A stretch of DNA of 64,000 nucleotides from Superficieibacter sp. HKU1 (GCF_029319185.1 NZ_CP119754.1:744001-808000), one strand, 5' to 3'; numbered from the stretch's first letter, positions 1 through 9,097 are shown. Numbers and translations: made by a program. The notes: generated by a model not told the origin, from the sequence alone.

Positions 1-1496
1 TCGCTGTCGAGGGTAAATTCCTTCATCTCTTTAGGGAATTTCCATAGCCGCACAATATCAGGCTTCCAGCCCATCACTTTCTCTTTCATATTCAGGAAGA
101 CTTCCGAAAGCGACTGTCCGGACAGGCTGCTGCGCCCGAGGCCGATAAAATTATCGCCCCCCATAATATCCAGCACCGTTGCACCGTTATCCATGGTATT
201 GCGTTTTACCCCCGAAACATCCTGCTGGGGCTTATCGCCGCGCAGGATAAAAAACAGATCGTTACGATCCTGCTTATTCAGGTATTTCCAGGCAGTGTTA
301 TTCATTGCCAGATGATCGGACGACACGACAATCACCGTATTTTTGAACCACGGCGACGCTTTAATTTTTTCGATAAGTGCGGCGATGTGCTCCTGGCTAC
401 AGCTTACGGCGCTGAACGACTGGTTCGGTTTACCGTCGTACTGGTAGCTTTTACGCTTGCAGGTGCGGGAAATAAAACCGTCAGGATGATGGGTATCTAC
501 AGTAAGGGCAAACAGCGAGAAGCGCTTACCGCTGCGGGAAAGCTCCTCAAATTTCTTCCAGGTTTCATCCAGTACGGTGTCATCGTAAAAGCCCCAGTCG
601 TTACGGTAGCCCGGATCGGCAACGCTGGTTTTTAATTCTTCTGCGCCGTAAAGGTGATCGAAGCCGTGGGATCTCAGGAACACATCTTTTCCGGCAAAGC
701 GCAGGTTCGCCCCCTGCATGAAATAGTTTTCATAGCCGGAGTTTTTCAGGATATCGCCGAGGCAAATATTCTGCGGGAAGAAGCTGGACACCGAAGCCGA
801 TGCGTTACCTTCAAACGGGGCAAATAAAGGAATGCCACACTGGGAGGCGACCATACCGGCTATCGTGTAGTCGGTCCCGGGCAGTTGCTCAGTATGGCTA
901 AAGTCGATGCTATCTTTTTTTATGGCACCGAGTTCCGGCGCCAGATCGGGGAAAGCCGCTTCATCAAAATAAGTACGTTCCAGACTTTCGCCGTAGATAT
1001 AAACCAGGTTCAGCTTCGGACTGGCAATGCTTTTCGCCGGTTCTTTGTACCAGTCGGCAAAATCCGGATCGCCGTCGCGGGATTGCGATTTGACCAGCTC
1101 GGTGATCTGATGAAATGCGGGGCTGGCGTCAACTGAAGCCAGCGCCAGCATCAATGCCAGCAAACTATATCCCAGATGATGAGGATGATGGCGACGGCGG
1201 CGTAATACCCAGCCGAGCGCGAAAAATACGCCGACCAGTGCCAGTATCAGGCCGACACCCGGCAGAATATATTTACTGACGCCTGCGCCGGTAAGGCTGT
1301 TGGTCAGGGTATAGAGAACCGCATCGTTAATGCCGTCGCCGGTAAAGTAATCGCTGGCGTAAAGGGTAATATTTAATACGACAAACACGCCCAGTACTGC
1401 CAATGTGACGGCAAACCACCAGGTATTACGGCCAGCTTTCCAGGCGTAAATCACCACGGAGGCCAGGAACAGGGCAATAGAAATGAGTTCTGACAA
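1..1496 (-). CDS. opgB: Phosphoglycerol transferase I, C-terminus beyond window
   Basis: Closely resembles E. coli OpgB (MdoB), the inner-membrane enzyme that transfers phosphoglycerol from phosphatidylglycerol to osmoregulated periplasmic glucans. The reading frame starts at a TTG at 1496 with GAGG just upstream, giving MSELISIALFLASVVIYAWK, which matches the E. coli N-terminus. Several membrane segments come first (roughly residues 1-140), followed by the periplasmic sulfatase-fold domain with YIYGESLERTYF and later DTHHPDGFISRTC. About 498 of an expected 763 residues lie in the window; the gene is cut by the window edge, not broken. Confidence 0.95.
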   Translation of the reverse strand, partial: MSELISIALFLASVVIYAWKAGRNTWWFAVTLAVLGVFVVLNITLYASDYFTGDGINDAVLYTLTNSLTGAGVSKYILPGVGLILALVGVFFALGWVLRRRRHHPHHLGYSLLALMLALASVDASPAFHQITELVKSQSRDGDPDFADWYKEPAKSIASPKLNLVYIYGESLERTYFDEAAFPDLAPELGAIKKDSIDFSHTEQLPGTDYTIAGMVASQCGIPLFAPFEGNASASVSSFFPQNICLGDILKNSGYENYFMQGANLRFAGKDVFLRSHGFDHLYGAEELKTSVADPGYRNDWGFYDDTVLDETWKKFEELSRSGKRFSLFALTVDTHHPDGFISRTCKRKSYQYDGKPNQSFSAVSCSQEHIAALIEKIKASPWFKNTVIVVSSDHLAMNNTAWKYLNKQDRNDLFFILRGDKPQQDVSGVKRNTMDNGATVLDIMGGDNFIGLGRSSLSGQSLSEVFLNMKEKVMGWKPDIVRLWKFPKEMKEFTLDS

Positions 1497-1709
1497 CGAG
1501 GTATCCTCAACAGCGCCAGGCCCACCTGGCTGATCATCGCTTTTTAGCGCCTACAATGTAATGGTGTTGCCGCATTGCTGCAATTATGGCGTCATAAAAA
1601 TGTGCTGTGGTTCGGAATTCGCCTGAAAGAGGCGTTTTACGAGGGATATCGCATTATGTTGAGACGGGAAGGAGGGCCGCACAGACGCTGGCGCGGCCTC
1701 AGAGGAAAA

Positions 1710-2180
1710 TCAGGAAAGGAAGTTAACGCCCTGTTTTAATACTAAGTCACAGGCTTTGGTTTTCACCTTCTGGGCCAGCGGCGTATCGCCGAGATTGCTC
1801 AGGTTAAGCTGCTCGCCGTTTTTGGTATTCAGCAGGCCCTGAATACCTTCCAGATAGTTGGTATCTTCTTTCTGTTCCTGCTGATTTAAGCCTAATTTAT
1901 CCAGCACCTGATTTTTGATGTTTTCGGTACTGGTCACCGAGGCCAGTTTCTGTTTGGCGCAGTATTGCAGGATCCCCGCGGCGTTATTCATTGTGCCAGC
2001 GCTTAGCGCCTGATTACCACCGTTAAGCAGGCTGCCCAGTGAAGAGAGCTGGTTACCATTCTGGCTGTTCAACTGGCTGGCCGCGCTGGAGAGCGAGTCC
2101 TGCCAGCTGGCGGCATGGGAGAAGAACGCAGCGCTGAGAAGCAGGCCGCAAAGCAGGGATTTTGCAGTTTTCATAGTCAT
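1710..2180 (-). CDS. yjjA: DUF2501 periplasmic protein YjjA
   Basis: A 156-residue secreted protein matching the YjjA/DUF2501 family, whose function is unknown. The N-terminus has a clear signal peptide ending near SHAASWQ. The mature part is rich in Ser, Asn, Gln and Gly and has two cysteines that could form a disulfide. Possible starts are GTG 2186, ATG 2180 and ATG 2174; ATG 2180 is chosen because a GTGAG-like ribosome site sits in front of it. It lies downstream of dnaC on the same strand, as in E. coli. Confidence 0.85.
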   Translation of the reverse strand: MTMKTAKSLLCGLLLSAAFFSHAASWQDSLSSAASQLNSQNGNQLSSLGSLLNGGNQALSAGTMNNAAGILQYCAKQKLASVTSTENIKNQVLDKLGLNQQEQKEDTNYLEGIQGLLNTKNGEQLNLSNLGDTPLAQKVKTKACDLVLKQGVNFLS

Positions 2181-2240
2181 ACTCACGTTGAACAGGACCG
2201 ATTTTTTATGAGTATACCTCCCCTGCGGGCAAGAATTATC

Positions 2241-2978
2241 TCAATACTCTTTGCCCGTCACGCGGCTGCGGTAGCTGTCCCAGTTGAAGATGACCCACAA
2301 GCTGTTGCCGAGACGCATCCGGTCCATAACGCGCTCGCCAAGCAGTTTGTTCATCTCTTCGATGTTGCTATTGGTTAGCATCCCGGTTGGACGTTTGGAA
2401 GAGGAGCGGCGGTCGACGATCTGATTAATGATCACTTTTTCATAGCGCGATTCGTTCTGCATACCAATCTCATCGATCACCAGCAGATCGACACGACTCA
2501 GATCGGTGAGCAATTGTTCTTCGCTGGTTTCCCGGTTGCCGAACGAGTCTTTCATCGCCGACATGATATCGGCTACCGTAATGATCAGCACCGATTTGCC
2601 GCGCAGCAGCAACTCATTACAGATCGCCGCTGCCAGATGGTTTTTACCGGTGCCGGGCTTGCCGGAAAAGATGAAGCTGGCGATATTACCGTCAAACTCT
2701 TCAACATACTGCCGCGCCCTGGCCAGCGCGTTCATTTGCCCTTCGCTCTCCACGCGGTAGTTTTCAAAAGAACAGTTTTGATGCAGAGGGCGAATGCCGG
2801 AGCGGTTAAAGGTTCGCTGCATTTTCATCGCCCGGTTTTCACGTTCGATGGCGGCGGAACGGATGTCTCCCTGCTCCTTTTGCCAGGCCAGCAGTTCTTC
2901 ACCCGTTTTAAATGCGGGTTTAACGTGCGATGGCATCACGTTTTGCAAACGTTTCATTAATTCGCCGACGTTTTTCAT
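2241..2978 (-). CDS. dnaC: Replicative helicase loader DnaC
   Basis: Host AAA+ ATPase that loads DnaB helicase at oriC and at restarted forks. The 245-residue length is that of E. coli DnaC. Walker A is GKPGTGKNHLA near residue 106, Walker B is LLVIDEIG, and the arginine-rich C-terminus (SYRSRVTGKEY) is intact. Start ATG 2978 is preferred over ATG 2984 because GAGG lies six bases upstream and it matches the E. coli start. The gene follows dnaT with a two-base gap, so translation is probably coupled. The prophage carries a second DnaC-type loader at 24397. Confidence 0.97.
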   Translation of the reverse strand: MKNVGELMKRLQNVMPSHVKPAFKTGEELLAWQKEQGDIRSAAIERENRAMKMQRTFNRSGIRPLHQNCSFENYRVESEGQMNALARARQYVEEFDGNIASFIFSGKPGTGKNHLAAAICNELLLRGKSVLIITVADIMSAMKDSFGNRETSEEQLLTDLSRVDLLVIDEIGMQNESRYEKVIINQIVDRRSSSKRPTGMLTNSNIEEMNKLLGERVMDRMRLGNSLWVIFNWDSYRSRVTGKEY

Positions 2979-2980
2979 GT

Positions 2981-3520
2981 TCAACCTCTGAAACCGGGGG
3001 GGATATGATCGTCTGGTTCACTCAGGCTATTGATATCACGTTTTGCCGAGCCACCACTACTGGCCCGGCTTATTTGCACGCTGCGCGCCAGTTTTTGCTG
3101 CCACTGGACGTGGTGGAAGACTCTGCCCTCGGCCTGCCAGTAGGCGATAAACGAGGCCAGTTCTTCTGCTGTAACGGGCTGCGTGAGGGCAATGCCCCAT
3201 AAGGCCGCAAGACGCTGGAAATCCGCATCCGGCTGCCAGCCGGAGTACATGGCGAATTTCCCCATCGGCACGGCCACGGGTGCCGCAGTTGGTTCTTCAT
3301 ACAAACGCTCGTCCAGCGTAACATCGCTGCCCGGACGTGCCAGTTTAGCTTCCAGCGCCAACAATTGCGCCAGACGGGCAGGGGAGAGTGCGTAAAACGC
3401 CGGGGTGTTATTGGCAAATACCGCGACCGCCTGCCCCTCTGCCTTCGCCAGCACGCTGGCATAGTTCTGCATAAAGGCGTCGATACCGACAACATCAGGC
3501 GTCAAGATTCTGGAAGACAT
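2981..3520 (-). CDS. dnaT: Primosomal protein DnaT
   Basis: Primosomal protein I, which joins PriB-PriA-DNA during replication restart and helps hand DnaB from DnaC to DNA. The length of 179 residues equals that of E. coli DnaT and the start MSSRILTPDVVGIDAFMQNY matches. The C-terminal tail is divergent but complete (ends PGFRG). It is the first gene of the dnaT-dnaC-yjjA series, preceded by a structured 262-base gap after yjjB. Confidence 0.96.
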   Translation of the reverse strand: MSSRILTPDVVGIDAFMQNYASVLAKAEGQAVAVFANNTPAFYALSPARLAQLLALEAKLARPGSDVTLDERLYEEPTAAPVAVPMGKFAMYSGWQPDADFQRLAALWGIALTQPVTAEELASFIAYWQAEGRVFHHVQWQQKLARSVQISRASSGGSAKRDINSLSEPDDHIPPGFRG

Positions 3521-3782
3521 ACGCTATCTCAATACATAAGGGGTGACTGGGTAATAATGGCACATAGTAACACAGTGCATCGAATGGCTGGCAGGCAGGA
3601 AAGGGATTAAAAAAAGCGTCCTGATAACCAGCCCGGCAAGGGGGAAACGCCGGGATTGGGTTCCCGGAGAGCGACCCCACCCGATGGTCGCCCCGATGAC
3701 TACGGAGCGTTGACAACCTCCGGCCTCACCTTCTGCAAAAGTGTCTTCTGGAATGGCGATTTTATCGCGTATGAGGACATCC
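3521..3782. other. Gap between yjjB and dnaT with hairpins, no gene
   Basis: No credible reading frame was found. The segment holds two hairpins: CCCGGC ... GCCGGG around 3638-3658, and TGAGGA-CA-TCCTCA around 3772-3785. They could act as an attenuator or mRNA-processing element between yjjPB and dnaTC, or encode a small RNA. No function is assigned. Confidence 0.4.
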
Positions 3783-4256
3783 TCACACCCGAGGATGCTT
3801 ACGATAGAGCCACAGGCCGGGGATCGATAGCCCGATGGAAAGCGCACCCACAATGGAAGACGCCTTCAGAAAATTGGTCAGCAGCATAATCATCAGATCT
3901 TCTGAATAGCCAAAGTGGCTAATTTTCACCGCCGAAACCATGGCGGTATATGCGGAAATACCGGGAAACATGGGGATCACCGCAGCCACAGTAAAAATTT
4001 TTGGATGCGCCAGATACCAGCGCGACCAGCGAATACCGATAGTACCCACCAGCATTGAGGCCATAAACGTTGACCACTCAATATTAAATCCGGCGGTGAA
4101 CATTACCATCCGCGAACCATGCCCAATTGCGCCCAGCAGTGCACACCAGGGAAGCGCCCGGTGTGGAACGTTAAACACCATCGCAAAGCCGACCGCAGGG
4201 ATAGCGGACAGAAGCATGTCCTGTACCAGCGCCAGCAGAAAATCGATTACGCCCAT
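3783..4256 (-). CDS. yjjB: Succinate exporter subunit YjjB (ThrE-type, C-terminal half)
   Basis: Membrane protein of the threonine/serine exporter (ThrE) superfamily. In E. coli YjjB works with YjjP to export succinate, mainly under anaerobic conditions. The 157-residue protein has four or five hydrophobic segments and the family stretch VIPMFPGISAYTAM. Start MGVIDFLL at 4256 matches E. coli YjjB; an upstream in-frame ATG at 4271 would add five residues. It overlaps the end of yjjP by ten bases, indicating one transcript. Confidence 0.93.
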   Translation of the reverse strand: MGVIDFLLALVQDMLLSAIPAVGFAMVFNVPHRALPWCALLGAIGHGSRMVMFTAGFNIEWSTFMASMLVGTIGIRWSRWYLAHPKIFTVAAVIPMFPGISAYTAMVSAVKISHFGYSEDLMIMLLTNFLKASSIVGALSIGLSIPGLWLYRKHPRV

Positions 4257-5023
4257 CCGCGCAGCCCCCATAATGTCAATGCCATGACCACACCAATACA
4301 GGTCGCCAGGGTTAACAGGCTGGCGATGGCCCAGCGGGCAAGCCCGGTATTAATATGTCCTTTAAACATATCTGCTACTGCATTAATCAGAGGAAAACCC
4401 GGCACCAGCAGCAGAACGCTGGCGGCCATGGCGACGCTTGATGTGTCATGGAACAGAGGCAGTCGCAACAGCAACCCGGAAACGGTGGTAGCGACAAAGG
4501 CGGTAATACAGAAATTAAGTTGTGGATGCAGAGAGCGATGGGTCAACACCTGGCGCACATACATAGCCAGGGCGCTGGCACAAAACGTGATAAAAGCACC
4601 ATCCCAGCCGCCGTTGTTCAATTTACAGAAGCAGGCACAAGAGAGGCCGACCATCACCACCAGCAACCAGCGCGGATAACGTAGCGGTTTAATATGGCTG
4701 AACCGTTTTTCAACATCCCGGTGATCCAGAAGCTTATGTTCCGTCATAATGACGATGTGCTGGACTTCGGTCACCACATGCATATTAATACCGCGATCGC
4801 TGTTTTTGCGCGTTGAGGTCAGGCAGAGCCCGTCCTTAATCGTCGTTAAAACAATCGCGTTAGCGGAGATAGAACTTTCAACGCTGTCCATCCCCAGCGC
4901 AAGCCCCAGACGTGTCGATAGCTCCTCCACGAGTGCGCTTTCCGCGCCGTGCTGCAATAAAAAAAGCCCACACTGAATACATAATCGCGTAATGGTTCGT
5001 TGTAATGACTGATCAACTTGCAT
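4247..5023 (-). CDS. yjjP: Succinate exporter subunit YjjP (ThrE-type, N-terminal half)
   Basis: Partner of YjjB in the split ThrE-type exporter. The 258-residue protein has a soluble N-terminal region (LCIQCGLFLLQHGAESALVEE) followed by five predicted membrane segments, ending LWGLRGWA as in E. coli. It starts the leftward yjjP-yjjB-dnaT-dnaC series. Its promoter lies in the AT-rich gap shared with the divergent yjjQ. Confidence 0.94.
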   Translation of the reverse strand: MQVDQSLQRTITRLCIQCGLFLLQHGAESALVEELSTRLGLALGMDSVESSISANAIVLTTIKDGLCLTSTRKNSDRGINMHVVTEVQHIVIMTEHKLLDHRDVEKRFSHIKPLRYPRWLLVVMVGLSCACFCKLNNGGWDGAFITFCASALAMYVRQVLTHRSLHPQLNFCITAFVATTVSGLLLRLPLFHDTSSVAMAASVLLLVPGFPLINAVADMFKGHINTGLARWAIASLLTLATCIGVVMALTLWGLRGWA

Positions 5024-5534
5024 GGATCGCCCTGAGATGGAAAAAAGAAAAAAAGCAGCGCATAAATGGTTTTACCATGAAGTGACTATGCGATGGCTGT
5101 GGCTAAGATCAAAAAACGTGCAAAAAATCCTCAGTTCTGAAATCGGACTTACAGCGGCAGTAGATCAGAAAGAGAGTGCCTGGGATAGTGAGCGGTGGTA
5201 AAGTCATAATCTCGCATTTAAAAAATGCAGTAAAATATTTACGTAATGAATATTTTTAGTTTTTCTAAAAAAACTTTTCTTTTTTTCTAATTTGGAATTG
5301 ATTAAGTTTTTTTTGGTATTGTGAGATATTTACAAGGTTCACATTATCCAGCGAAAGGTATAATGTGATACATGATACGGTTGTACATTGCTAAATGTAC
5401 AATAATGGACACTTACAGGGAAGAGAAAGATTCACTAAGTTGCATATGAATATATAAATTTTATTTATTCATATGAATGATGTTTGCAATCATAAAATAA
5501 AGTGATTCTTCGACAGGATGCGGAGGTTATTTGT
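5024..5534. promoter_or_regulatory. AT-rich divergent regulatory gap yjjP / yjjQ with three inverted repeats
   Basis: A 511-base region without genes between divergent yjjP and yjjQ. It has A/T tracts around 5240-5320, typical of curved DNA bound by H-NS, which is known to silence yjjQ-bglJ in E. coli. Three inverted repeats are visible: TCACATTAT / ATAATGTGA (5339-5347, 5360-5368), TTGTACATT-GCTA-AATGTACAA (5381-5402) and CATATGAATA / TATTCATATG (5443-5452, 5466-5475). They are candidate binding sites for regulators such as the LeuO or BglJ-RcsB types; which protein binds is not visible. Confidence 0.6.
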
Positions 5535-6257
5535 ATGGGATCAGGACACTGCAAGTATGGCGTCATTATCAGCAAGATACCGGTAATGCAAACCGGACTC
5601 AGCGGAATAATGGAACTGCATTTCCCTGATTATGAACTTACCTCATGTCATTCTCCTGAAGAGCTAACGCTTTTCCAGCTTCGCCGCGCCTCCCTGGTTC
5701 TGGTCGACCTTTCTGGCGAGTTTCGCCATGCCCGCACTCTCTGTGAACAGTTCTATGCATTAATATCGCAATACCGTGATATTCACTGGATATTTCTTGT
5801 TTCTCGCTCCGTCTACCCTTTAGCCGTCGAATTTTTAATGCGTCCTGAAAGCACGTTGCTTTCAGATGCAGAGCCTGTCGAACAAGTGGTCAAAGCGATT
5901 CATGCCGGTGGGCTTTCTGCGGAGCGAATTAGCCAGACGTTACTGGCGGCAGAGACGCAAGAAACCGTTAGCGAAGATGACTCCCTGGCTGTGCTGACGC
6001 TGTCAGAACGTAAAGTGCTGCGTCTTCTTGGTAAAGGCTGGGGAATTAATCAGATTGCGGCATTACTGAAAAAAAGCAATAAAACCATTAGCGCGCAAAA
6101 AAATAGTGCAATGCGCCGTTTAGCGTTACGCAGCAATGCGGAGATGTACGCATGGATAAATAGCGCACAGGGAATGAAAGAGCTGAATTTATTTTCAGCC
6201 TATGGAGATTCAATCGAATGGAAAAGAGCCCCGCAAAGCGACATGTCGCTATCGTAG
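5535..6257 (+). CDS. yjjQ: LuxR-type transcriptional regulator YjjQ
   Basis: FixJ/LuxR-family regulator of 240 residues, very similar to E. coli YjjQ, which represses flagellar and other surface genes. The N-terminal half resembles a degenerate receiver domain. The C-terminal HTH is near residues 160-225 (LTLSERKVLRLLGKGWGINQ ... KTISAQKNSAMRRL). ATG 5535 was chosen because GGAGG lies eight bases upstream; an upstream GTG at 5502 has no such site. It overlaps bglJ by 40 bases. Confidence 0.93.
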   Translation: MGSGHCKYGVIISKIPVMQTGLSGIMELHFPDYELTSCHSPEELTLFQLRRASLVLVDLSGEFRHARTLCEQFYALISQYRDIHWIFLVSRSVYPLAVEFLMRPESTLLSDAEPVEQVVKAIHAGGLSAERISQTLLAAETQETVSEDDSLAVLTLSERKVLRLLGKGWGINQIAALLKKSNKTISAQKNSAMRRLALRSNAEMYAWINSAQGMKELNLFSAYGDSIEWKRAPQSDMSLS

Positions 6258-6907
6258 AACCTTGCAGAATGACTGAAGTTGGGCTTCGTCATCTTTTTGG
6301 CACGGTGTCTACTGATAACTACACGATACATTTTTTCAGAGACTACGTTGAGTTGAAAAAGGCGCTCAGTACACGTGGTTTTTTTTCAGTGATTTACTCA
6401 CTCTCAGGCAGCAGGGAACAGCGTCGTGAAGGACTGATGCTATTAAGCGAGCTGAGTCAGCTGTATCCCAAAACGCAGCGGATCATGCTGGCGAATGATG
6501 AGCGTGAAGCCCGCCTGGTTAGCCATCTGGCGCCGTCAGGCTTACATGGTATTATCAGCAAAGCGGCACCTCTGGATGTATTACAGGCCCAGCTTGTGAC
6601 GCTGCTGCGTGAAACCCGTCGGGTTAACGTTAACGCCCATAATCACTGGTACGTTAGCAGTTCCCGGATGCTCAGTCCCACTGAACGCGCTATTCTTCAG
6701 TTTATGGCGTATGGCTATTCCATGCCTGAGATTGCCGCTCAGCTTGAGCGTAATATCAAAACGATTCGCGCGCATAAGTTTAATGCCATGACCAAACTGG
6801 GCGTAAGCTCTGATATGGGGTTGTTGCACGCGGCCGACATTCTGATCAACATCCCGCTTGCGGGTGAGGAATATGCGGCAGGGGAAGGCAGTATCGTCGC
6901 GCATTAA
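6218..6907 (+). CDS. bglJ: LuxR-type regulator BglJ
   Basis: LuxR-family activator of 229 residues. In E. coli BglJ pairs with RcsB to activate bgl, leuO and other H-NS-silenced promoters. The HTH is LSPTERAILQFMAYGYSMPE followed by NIKTIRAHKFNAMTKLGVSS near residues 148-205. It is translated in another frame from within the end of yjjQ (40-base overlap), so expression is coupled. It diverges considerably from E. coli BglJ in the N-terminal domain. Confidence 0.9.
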   Translation: MEKSPAKRHVAIVEPCRMTEVGLRHLFGTVSTDNYTIHFFRDYVELKKALSTRGFFSVIYSLSGSREQRREGLMLLSELSQLYPKTQRIMLANDEREARLVSHLAPSGLHGIISKAAPLDVLQAQLVTLLRETRRVNVNAHNHWYVSSSRMLSPTERAILQFMAYGYSMPEIAAQLERNIKTIRAHKFNAMTKLGVSSDMGLLHAADILINIPLAGEEYAAGEGSIVAH

Positions 6908-6951
6908 AGTGCGCTACTCTGGCAAAGGACACCGTCCTTTGCCAGTTTCCT

Positions 6952-7410
6952 CTACAGACAAACATCTACCCAGGTGGCGTCAGTCAACTGCGCCATTCGC
7001 TCCGGCGCGATCCTGACCGCGCTATGAATTGCGCCTGCGGCGGGAAAAACTTCCTGGTATTGCCGCAGCGAAATATCACAGTACACGGCCAGCGGATTTT
7101 CCAGCCCAAAAGGGCAGACGCCGCCCACCGGATGACCTGTCATGATGACAACTTCATCGCTACTTAACATCCGTGCTTTTGCCCCAAATACGGATTTCAG
7201 CTTTTTGTTATCCAGCCGCGCATCGCCTTTCGCCACGACCAGAATCACGTCGTCTTTGACTTTAAGCGACAGCGTTTTCGCAATTTGCCCCGGCTCAACG
7301 CGGTGAGCGGCAGCAGCAAGCGCTACGGTGGCAGTACTTTGACTGAGTTCAATTATTTCAACATCGGGCGCGCGATCGGCAAAAAACTGTCGCACAGATT
7401 GCAGACTCAT
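6952..7410 (-). CDS. YbaK/EbsC-family aminoacyl-tRNA deacylase
   Basis: A 152-residue member of the YbaK/ProX superfamily, free-standing editing domains that hydrolyse mischarged tRNAs. Family features include AKTLSLKVKDDVILVVAKGD, the conserved lysine region and the GHPVGGVCPFGL motif. The C-terminus is short. It stands alone, convergent with bglJ and divergent from the PTS IIC gene. Which tRNA it edits cannot be told. This locus is not present between bglJ and fhuF in E. coli K-12. Confidence 0.85.
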   Translation of the reverse strand: MSLQSVRQFFADRAPDVEIIELSQSTATVALAAAAHRVEPGQIAKTLSLKVKDDVILVVAKGDARLDNKKLKSVFGAKARMLSSDEVVIMTGHPVGGVCPFGLENPLAVYCDISLRQYQEVFPAAGAIHSAVRIAPERMAQLTDATWVDVCL

Positions 7411-7521
7411 GAGGATCTCCTGACTATTATCCGTTTTAATCTGTCACATACGTCGGGTCAATGTAAATAACCCCTCTTCAGCGTCATGAATATTGAGATT
7501 TATCGATCCCCTTCACATTCG

Positions 7522-7550
7522 CTGCAACCGGTTACAGTAACCGGTTGCAG
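7522..7550. promoter_or_regulatory. Perfect 14-bp inverted repeat, candidate LacI-family operator
   Basis: CTGCAACCGGTTAC (7522-7535), one spacer base, then its exact reverse complement (7537-7550). Each arm itself contains the palindrome AACCGGTT with a central CG, the hallmark of LacI/GalR-family operators (AscG sites carry AAACCGGTTT). It lies 200 bases upstream of the PTS IIC gene, so a sugar-responsive repressor encoded elsewhere is the likely ligand. Confidence 0.6.
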
Positions 7551-7616
7551 ATTGATGAAATGCAGTTTATTACTACGGCTGTCACTTCCACTGTATTGAA
7601 ATAATAAGAGCCGTGC

Positions 7617-7760
7617 ATGATTAATACCTTTGTGAACGAACGCGCTGGAAAATTTCCCGGCATGGAACTGCGCTCACAGGGCGACAGCGCGTACGGCTAT
7701 AAAATAAGGGCCGCTATGCTTACGTCTATAGCCTGTCAGGAGGGCTGCTATGTCTGCTAA
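7617..7760 (+). CDS. Possible 47-codon leader ORF before PTS IIC
   Basis: An open frame MINTFVNERAGKFPGMELRS ... EGCYVC runs into the PTS IIC start and stops eleven bases after its ATG. No homologue is recognised and the ribosome site is weak. It could be a translational-coupling leader or chance. Confidence 0.25.
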   Translation: MINTFVNERAGKFPGMELRSQGDSAYGYKIRAAMLTSIACQEGCYVC

Positions 7761-9087
7761 CAATGCTGCGTTTAATCTGATATTCCGCTTCGTTGAGAAC
7801 TACGTCAGTCCCATCGCTGGACGCGTTTCTGCGCAGCGTCACGTCATGGCAATCAAGGATGGTTTTATTTCCGCCATGCCATTTATGATTGTCGGATCGT
7901 TTTTACTGGTTTTTGTGTACCCGCCGTTCTCCCCGGACACCACCTGGGGATTTGCGCGTGCCTGGCTGGATCTGGCGAAGCAGTACGAAAGTCGTATCCT
8001 GACGCCGTTCGATATGACGATGGGCATTATGTCGATCTATATCTGCGCGGCCATTGCCTACAACCTGGGTAAGCACTACGAGAAGAAATTCCAGCTCGAT
8101 CCCTTTATGGGCGCGATGCTGTCGATCATGGCCTTTCTGCTGGTGGCTTCACCGAAAACAAACGGCGCGCTGCCGGTCGATAGCCTCGGTGGCACAGGCA
8201 TTTTCACGGCCATTCTGGTCGCGATTTATTGTGTCGAAGTCATGCGTTTTTTGAAAGCGCATAATATTGGCATTCGTCTGCCGGACGCAGTGCCGCCGAT
8301 GATCAAAAACTCATTCGATCTGCTGATCCCGATTCTGGTGGTGGTAATAACGCTTTATCCGCTGAGTCTGTGGTTGCAGAGCGAGTTTGGCATGTTGATC
8401 CCGCAGGCGATTATGTCGATCTTTAAACCGCTGGTTTCAGCGGCAGATTCTCTGCCGGCCATTCTGCTGGCGGTATTGATCGGCCACCTGCTGTGGTTTG
8501 CCGGTATCCACGGTGCAGCGATTGTCTCCGGGATGCTGCAAATGTTCTGGCTGACTAACCTGGGCATGAACCAGAGTGCGCTGGCGCAGGGGGCACCGCT
8601 GCCGCATATCTTTATGGAAGCATTCTGGACGTTCTTTATCGTGGTGGGTGGCTCCGGCGCCACCATGGGGCTGGTCATTTGCTATCTGCGTAGCCGCTCT
8701 GCCCACTTACGCTCGATTGGTCGCCTGAGTATTGTGCCAAGTATTTTCAACATCAACGAACCGGTGATTTTCGGTACGCCTATCGTGATGAACCCGGTGT
8801 TCTTCATTCCTTTCCTGCTGGCTCCGATGGTTAACGCCATTCTCGCCTGGGGCGTGATGAAGATGGATTTGATTGGTCGGGTTATCTCGGTCGTACCATG
8901 GACCGCGCCAGCGCCAATTGGTGCGGCATGGGCATTGGGCTGGGATTTCCGCGCTGCCATCCTGGTGATCGTTCTGGCGATTGTCTCGGCGATCATCTAC
9001 TTCCCGTTCTTTAAAGTATACGAGAAACAATTGCTGGAGCAGGAAGCGCAGGAAGCCGCACGCGTGGAAGAGGAGCAGGTCGCATAA
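7750..9087 (+). CDS. PTS transporter IIC, lactose/cellobiose (CelB) family, orphan
   Basis: A 445-residue membrane permease of the PTS lactose/N,N'-diacetylchitobiose class. About ten hydrophobic segments are visible, with family stretches such as VGSFLLVFVYPPF, LWFAGIHGAAIVSGM and the NINEPVIFGTPIVMNP motif that binds sugar. AGGAGGGCTGCT provides a strong ribosome site before ATG 7750. No IIA, IIB or glycosidase gene lies beside it, so it must borrow partners from another locus. Its substrate is probably a beta-glucoside or chitooligosaccharide (inference). Confidence 0.9.
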   Translation: MSANNAAFNLIFRFVENYVSPIAGRVSAQRHVMAIKDGFISAMPFMIVGSFLLVFVYPPFSPDTTWGFARAWLDLAKQYESRILTPFDMTMGIMSIYICAAIAYNLGKHYEKKFQLDPFMGAMLSIMAFLLVASPKTNGALPVDSLGGTGIFTAILVAIYCVEVMRFLKAHNIGIRLPDAVPPMIKNSFDLLIPILVVVITLYPLSLWLQSEFGMLIPQAIMSIFKPLVSAADSLPAILLAVLIGHLLWFAGIHGAAIVSGMLQMFWLTNLGMNQSALAQGAPLPHIFMEAFWTFFIVVGGSGATMGLVICYLRSRSAHLRSIGRLSIVPSIFNINEPVIFGTPIVMNPVFFIPFLLAPMVNAILAWGVMKMDLIGRVISVVPWTAPAPIGAAWALGWDFRAAILVIVLAIVSAIIYFPFFKVYEKQLLEQEAQEAARVEEEQVA

Positions 9088-9097
9088 CATCAATATT

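Noticed and set aside
3070..3495. 141-codon frame opposite in phase within dnaT
   Set aside because: Same strand but another frame inside the well-conserved dnaT; Arg/Trp-rich composition typical of shadow frames.
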